Positions 61,957-64,000 of a stretch of DNA of 64,000 bases are shown one piece after another. Under the pieces are notes generated by a model, which did not search any database, was not told the DNA's origin, and saw only the letters and a list, made by a program, of their open reading frames with translations. The translations under genes were made by a program, and so were the position numbers. Numbering within the stretch: the first letter of the stretch is position 1; the number at the start of each line of letters is the position of its first letter. The DNA comes from Rhizobium sullae (GTDB lineage: Bacteria > Pseudomonadota > Alphaproteobacteria > Rhizobiales > Rhizobiaceae): NCBI RefSeq assembly GCF_025200715.1, contig NZ_CP104144.1, positions 2,170,001-2,234,000 of the forward strand, in the 5' to 3' direction.

Positions 61957-63031
61957 GATCGTGCACCCCTCATCAAGCAATCGGAATGACGCCTGGGATC
62001 CAGAGCGCGACGACACCGTCGTCTGCATAGACGTCCATCAGGAGACGCACGACGTGAAGAGCTTCACGTTTGCGTCCCCGCAAGGCAAGTGGTTCGCCTT
62101 CGACAGCGGTCAGTACTTCTTGTTCGATTTCCCACTCGGCCCCGACGCTGAAAGCCGCTGCTACAGCATTTCCTCTTCGCCTCAGCGGACGAGCACCTTC
62201 ACCGTTACGGTTAAGCGCGTCGCGGGTGGAAAGATCTCGAACTGGCTGCACGACAAGCTAGCGAGCGGCACAACGGTCAAGGCGCAGGGGCCGCTCGGTC
62301 ATTTCGTCCGGCCGCGTGGTGCTGGAAGAAAATTCCTGCTGCTCTCTGGTGGATCCGGCATTACGCCGGTTATGTCCATCGTCAGAGACCTGGCTGATAC
62401 ATGCGAGCCAACGGACGTCGTCTTTCTCCATGCCGCTCGGACCCCCAAGGATCTTATTTTCAGGGAAGAGCTCTCGAATTTGGCAGGCAGGATGAAAGGA
62501 TTGAGACTTCATTTCCTTCCGGAAGTGGTTGCCGGGGAGCCGTCATGGGCTGGCTTGACCGGCAGGATTTCGCCGGAATTCATGAAACTTGCGGTTCCAG
62601 ACATTGCCGAGAGGATCGTTATGTGTTGCGGACCGGCCCCATTCATGGCCGCAGCACGGAAGATCTCCGCCGAACTCGGGGTGCCAGCGTCGAGCTACAT
62701 CGAAGAAAGCTTCGACGCCGCAGTGATCGATGAAACGCAGCTTTCCATTGGAGAGGTCGTCACTGCGAGATCCTTCGAGGTGGAGTTCCTGAAGCAGGCG
62801 CGGACGATCGACGTTGCCGGCGAACAGACGGTGCTCAGTTGTGCCAAGAAGGCAGGATTGAGAATTCCGTCCTCATGCGCGAACGGAGTATGCGGTACTT
62901 GCAAGTCCAGGCTCGTCTCCGGATCTGTGGATATGAAGCACAACGGCGGCATAAGGCAGCGAGAGATCGACGCAGGCTTGTTTCTCCCTTGCTGTTCCAA
63001 GCCGTTAAGCGATCTTGTGATCGATCGGTAG
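61946..63031 (+). CDS. flavin/[2Fe-2S] reductase partner (GbcB-like)
   Basis: A 361-residue NAD(P)H reductase: flavin-binding 'RCYSISSSPQRTSTFTVTVK', nucleotide 'LLLSGGSGITPVMSIVRDLA', 'VMCCGPAPFMAAARK', and a C-terminal plant-type ferredoxin ('CANGVCGTCKSR', last Cys in 'FLPCCSKPL'). Start overlaps the oxygenase stop by 11 bases. Order (FNR first, ferredoxin last) and length match GbcB rather than the shorter CntB/YeaX. Confidence 0.9.
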   Translation: MDTKIVHPSSSNRNDAWDPERDDTVVCIDVHQETHDVKSFTFASPQGKWFAFDSGQYFLFDFPLGPDAESRCYSISSSPQRTSTFTVTVKRVAGGKISNWLHDKLASGTTVKAQGPLGHFVRPRGAGRKFLLLSGGSGITPVMSIVRDLADTCEPTDVVFLHAARTPKDLIFREELSNLAGRMKGLRLHFLPEVVAGEPSWAGLTGRISPEFMKLAVPDIAERIVMCCGPAPFMAAARKISAELGVPASSYIEESFDAAVIDETQLSIGEVVTARSFEVEFLKQARTIDVAGEQTVLSCAKKAGLRIPSSCANGVCGTCKSRLVSGSVDMKHNGGIRQREIDAGLFLPCCSKPLSDLVIDR

Positions 63032-63118
63032 AAGACCTTGCGCGTAAAGGAGCGTAGATACCACGCTGCACGAGCGCGCTACATATCTGGAGAAAGGGGG
63101 ACCGTTGCCGGGCGCTTG

Positions 63119-63427
63119 ATGTACATCGACCCTTTCTCTCAGAAGATGGAGTTAGAGCTGGGAAGTGTGCCGCGCATCGTGGGATTCGACCCCACGCGGC
63201 CATCTGCGATCATTGACTTGAGTGAATTCAAGGCGGCGAAGGCATCTGGTCACCACGCTATCGCAGAATGCGTGCATTCCCGAGGTGTGCGATCTTTTCA
63301 AAAGGAAGAGAGACGCGTTCGAGCGTCTAGCCTGCATTGGGGCCAATCCGTCGAATTTGCTGTCACTCGTGCCCGGTGAACTGTTCGTCGTTGACGTAGA
63401 CTGGGCTAGCCAATGGTCAATGAAATG
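63119..63427 (+). pseudogene. possible frameshifted, unrecognised gene
   Basis: One frame reads MYIDPFSQKMELELGSVP, 'RIVGFDPTRPSAIIDLSEF'; the +1 neighbour frame then continues 'LVTTLSQNACIPEVCDLFKR', 'DAFERLACIGANPSNLLSL' and 'GELFVVDVDWASQ' to a stop at 63427. Both halves look protein-like and neither alone has a good start and full length. Family unknown. Confidence 0.3.
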
Positions 63428-63632
63428 ACATCACACAGCAAGCTACTGCGTTCATCACTTATCTGTCCTGATTGGGACAGACCCTTCCCGAAAATTGTTC
63501 GTGGACAAGGCAGCATACTTTTTGATGACCACGGCCAAGAATTGCCGCGGCTTGCGGGAAGCGGACTTCGCTCGTTTCTTATCACTTGACAATCTTGTGT
63601 CCCTCGAGTGACTCAAACATCTCATCAGCAGT
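63428..63632 (-). pseudogene. possible eroded YafQ/RelE-type toxin remnant downstream of relB
   Basis: Downstream of the antitoxin on the minus strand, 'DKKRAKSASRKPRQFLAVVI' then 'TNNFREGSVPIRTDK' ends near 63441. The spacing and the last segment are reminiscent of the 'KRAK' and 'G(N)W-RDCHIRPDL' parts of YafQ/RelE toxins, with deletions. Only a weak visual match. Confidence 0.3.
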
Positions 63633-63863
63633 TTAAAAATGCTTGCCGTGGCCCGCCTTGATAGCTCTTGCTTCCTCCATCGCAGCGATTGTTTTGGCGT
63701 TCGGTCGAGTCAATTCGACGGGAAGAGCTTTATCTCGGGCGATCCTGGTCAAAACGATTCGGATGATATCCGAGGTGGTCAGTCCGAGACTATCGAGTAC
63801 CAAGGCGGCGCTATCCTTCACCGAAGGTTCAATGCGGGCGCGTACGTATGCGTTTGCAGCCAT
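63633..63863 (-). CDS. RelB/DinJ-family antitoxin
   Basis: A 76-residue ribbon-helix-helix antitoxin: 'AYVRARIEPSVKDSAALVLD', 'SLGLTTSDIIRIVLTRIARD', 'ALPVELTRPNAKTIAAMEEA', the normal DinJ sequence. AAAAGGAGG lies upstream of the ATG at 63863. Intact, but no intact toxin follows within the 600 bases downstream. Confidence 0.92.
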   Translation of the reverse strand: MAANAYVRARIEPSVKDSAALVLDSLGLTTSDIIRIVLTRIARDKALPVELTRPNAKTIAAMEEARAIKAGHGKHF

Positions 63864-64000
63864 TTCTTGCCTCCTTTTCGAGTTTGATACGGATGTGGCT
63901 CAACTGAGCAACATGTTCAAGCTCCGTGATGAATCGATCGAACTGGGGCCGCCATGATAGTTGCCCCACACACTCGCCACTCCTGCGGGAATCCCAGGTA

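Noticed and set aside
60703..63031. CntAB/YeaWX carnitine monooxygenase reading of the Rieske pair
   Set aside because: The reductase length (361 residues) and the GbdR-like, DapA-like and FAD partners fit GbcAB-type demethylases better; not excluded.
1..64000. CRISPR arrays, tRNA/rRNA genes, complete insertion sequences and prophage genes
   Set aside because: None could be found by reading for spaced repeats, transposase or integrase motifs or RNA gene signatures.

Overview
The window looks like an accessory region (plasmid, chromid or genomic island) of a high-GC alphaproteobacterium, most likely Rhizobiaceae. The reasons are the fixN-fixO-fixQ-fixP order, the rhizobial style of sugar and betaine ABC operons, and the absence of rRNA, tRNA or core housekeeping genes. 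No complete insertion sequence, integrase, replication gene or CRISPR array was seen. Species-level assignment is not possible from the sequence alone.

Layout. (1) 1-4009, minus strand: high-affinity cbb3 cytochrome oxidase fixNOQP, followed by a small membrane protein and a DUF2189 membrane protein cut by the window edge. (2) 4218-5063: a broken HicB-like antitoxin gene and a DUF983 membrane protein. (3) 5207-14710: a MocR-type regulator divergent from a complete Nit1C cluster (Nit6803-type nitrilase, radical SAM protein, GNAT, AIR-synthase-like protein, glycosyltransferase, flavoprotein and two small 'nitrogen starvation' proteins), ending in an LnmK/Pnap_2097-like gene. A close match to a sigma-54 promoter lies in front of it. 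(4) 14765-24338: a complete benzoate-to-3-oxoadipate route, catB-catC-catA-benABCD-benK-like-pcaD, all minus strand, divergent from the LysR regulator catR. (5) 24359-31447: a patchwork of gene remnants, an intact RES/Xre toxin-antitoxin pair, an L,D-transpeptidase/OmpA-lipoprotein pair, a broken Phd antitoxin, a small kinase, a carbon-nitrogen hydrolase and a cold shock gene. (6) 31448-48119: a large carbohydrate catabolic locus with a split ABC importer, two Gfo/Idh dehydrogenases, two xylose-isomerase-like proteins, an RPE-like epimerase, ROK and PfkB kinases, a class I aldolase, two alpha/beta hydrolases, and DeoR and LacI regulators. (7) 48399-50011: an unrecognised protein and a LysR regulator. 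(8) 50257-63031: a betaine-type catabolic locus with a MOSC protein, a GbdR-like AraC regulator, an OpuA/ProU-type ABC importer, an FAD oxidoreductase, an aldehyde dehydrogenase, a DapA-family enzyme and a GntR regulator, divergent from a Rieske oxygenase/reductase pair. (9) 63032-64000: decayed sequence and a RelB/DinJ antitoxin.

How it works together. Most of the window is a set of nutrient-scavenging modules (nitrile or cyanide nitrogen, benzoate, an unknown sugar or cyclitol, a quaternary amine), each beside its own regulator and separated by toxin-antitoxin genes, several of them broken. The least explained parts are the sugar locus, the exact substrate of the betaine locus, and the regulation of Nit1C by sigma-54 plus a MocR protein.
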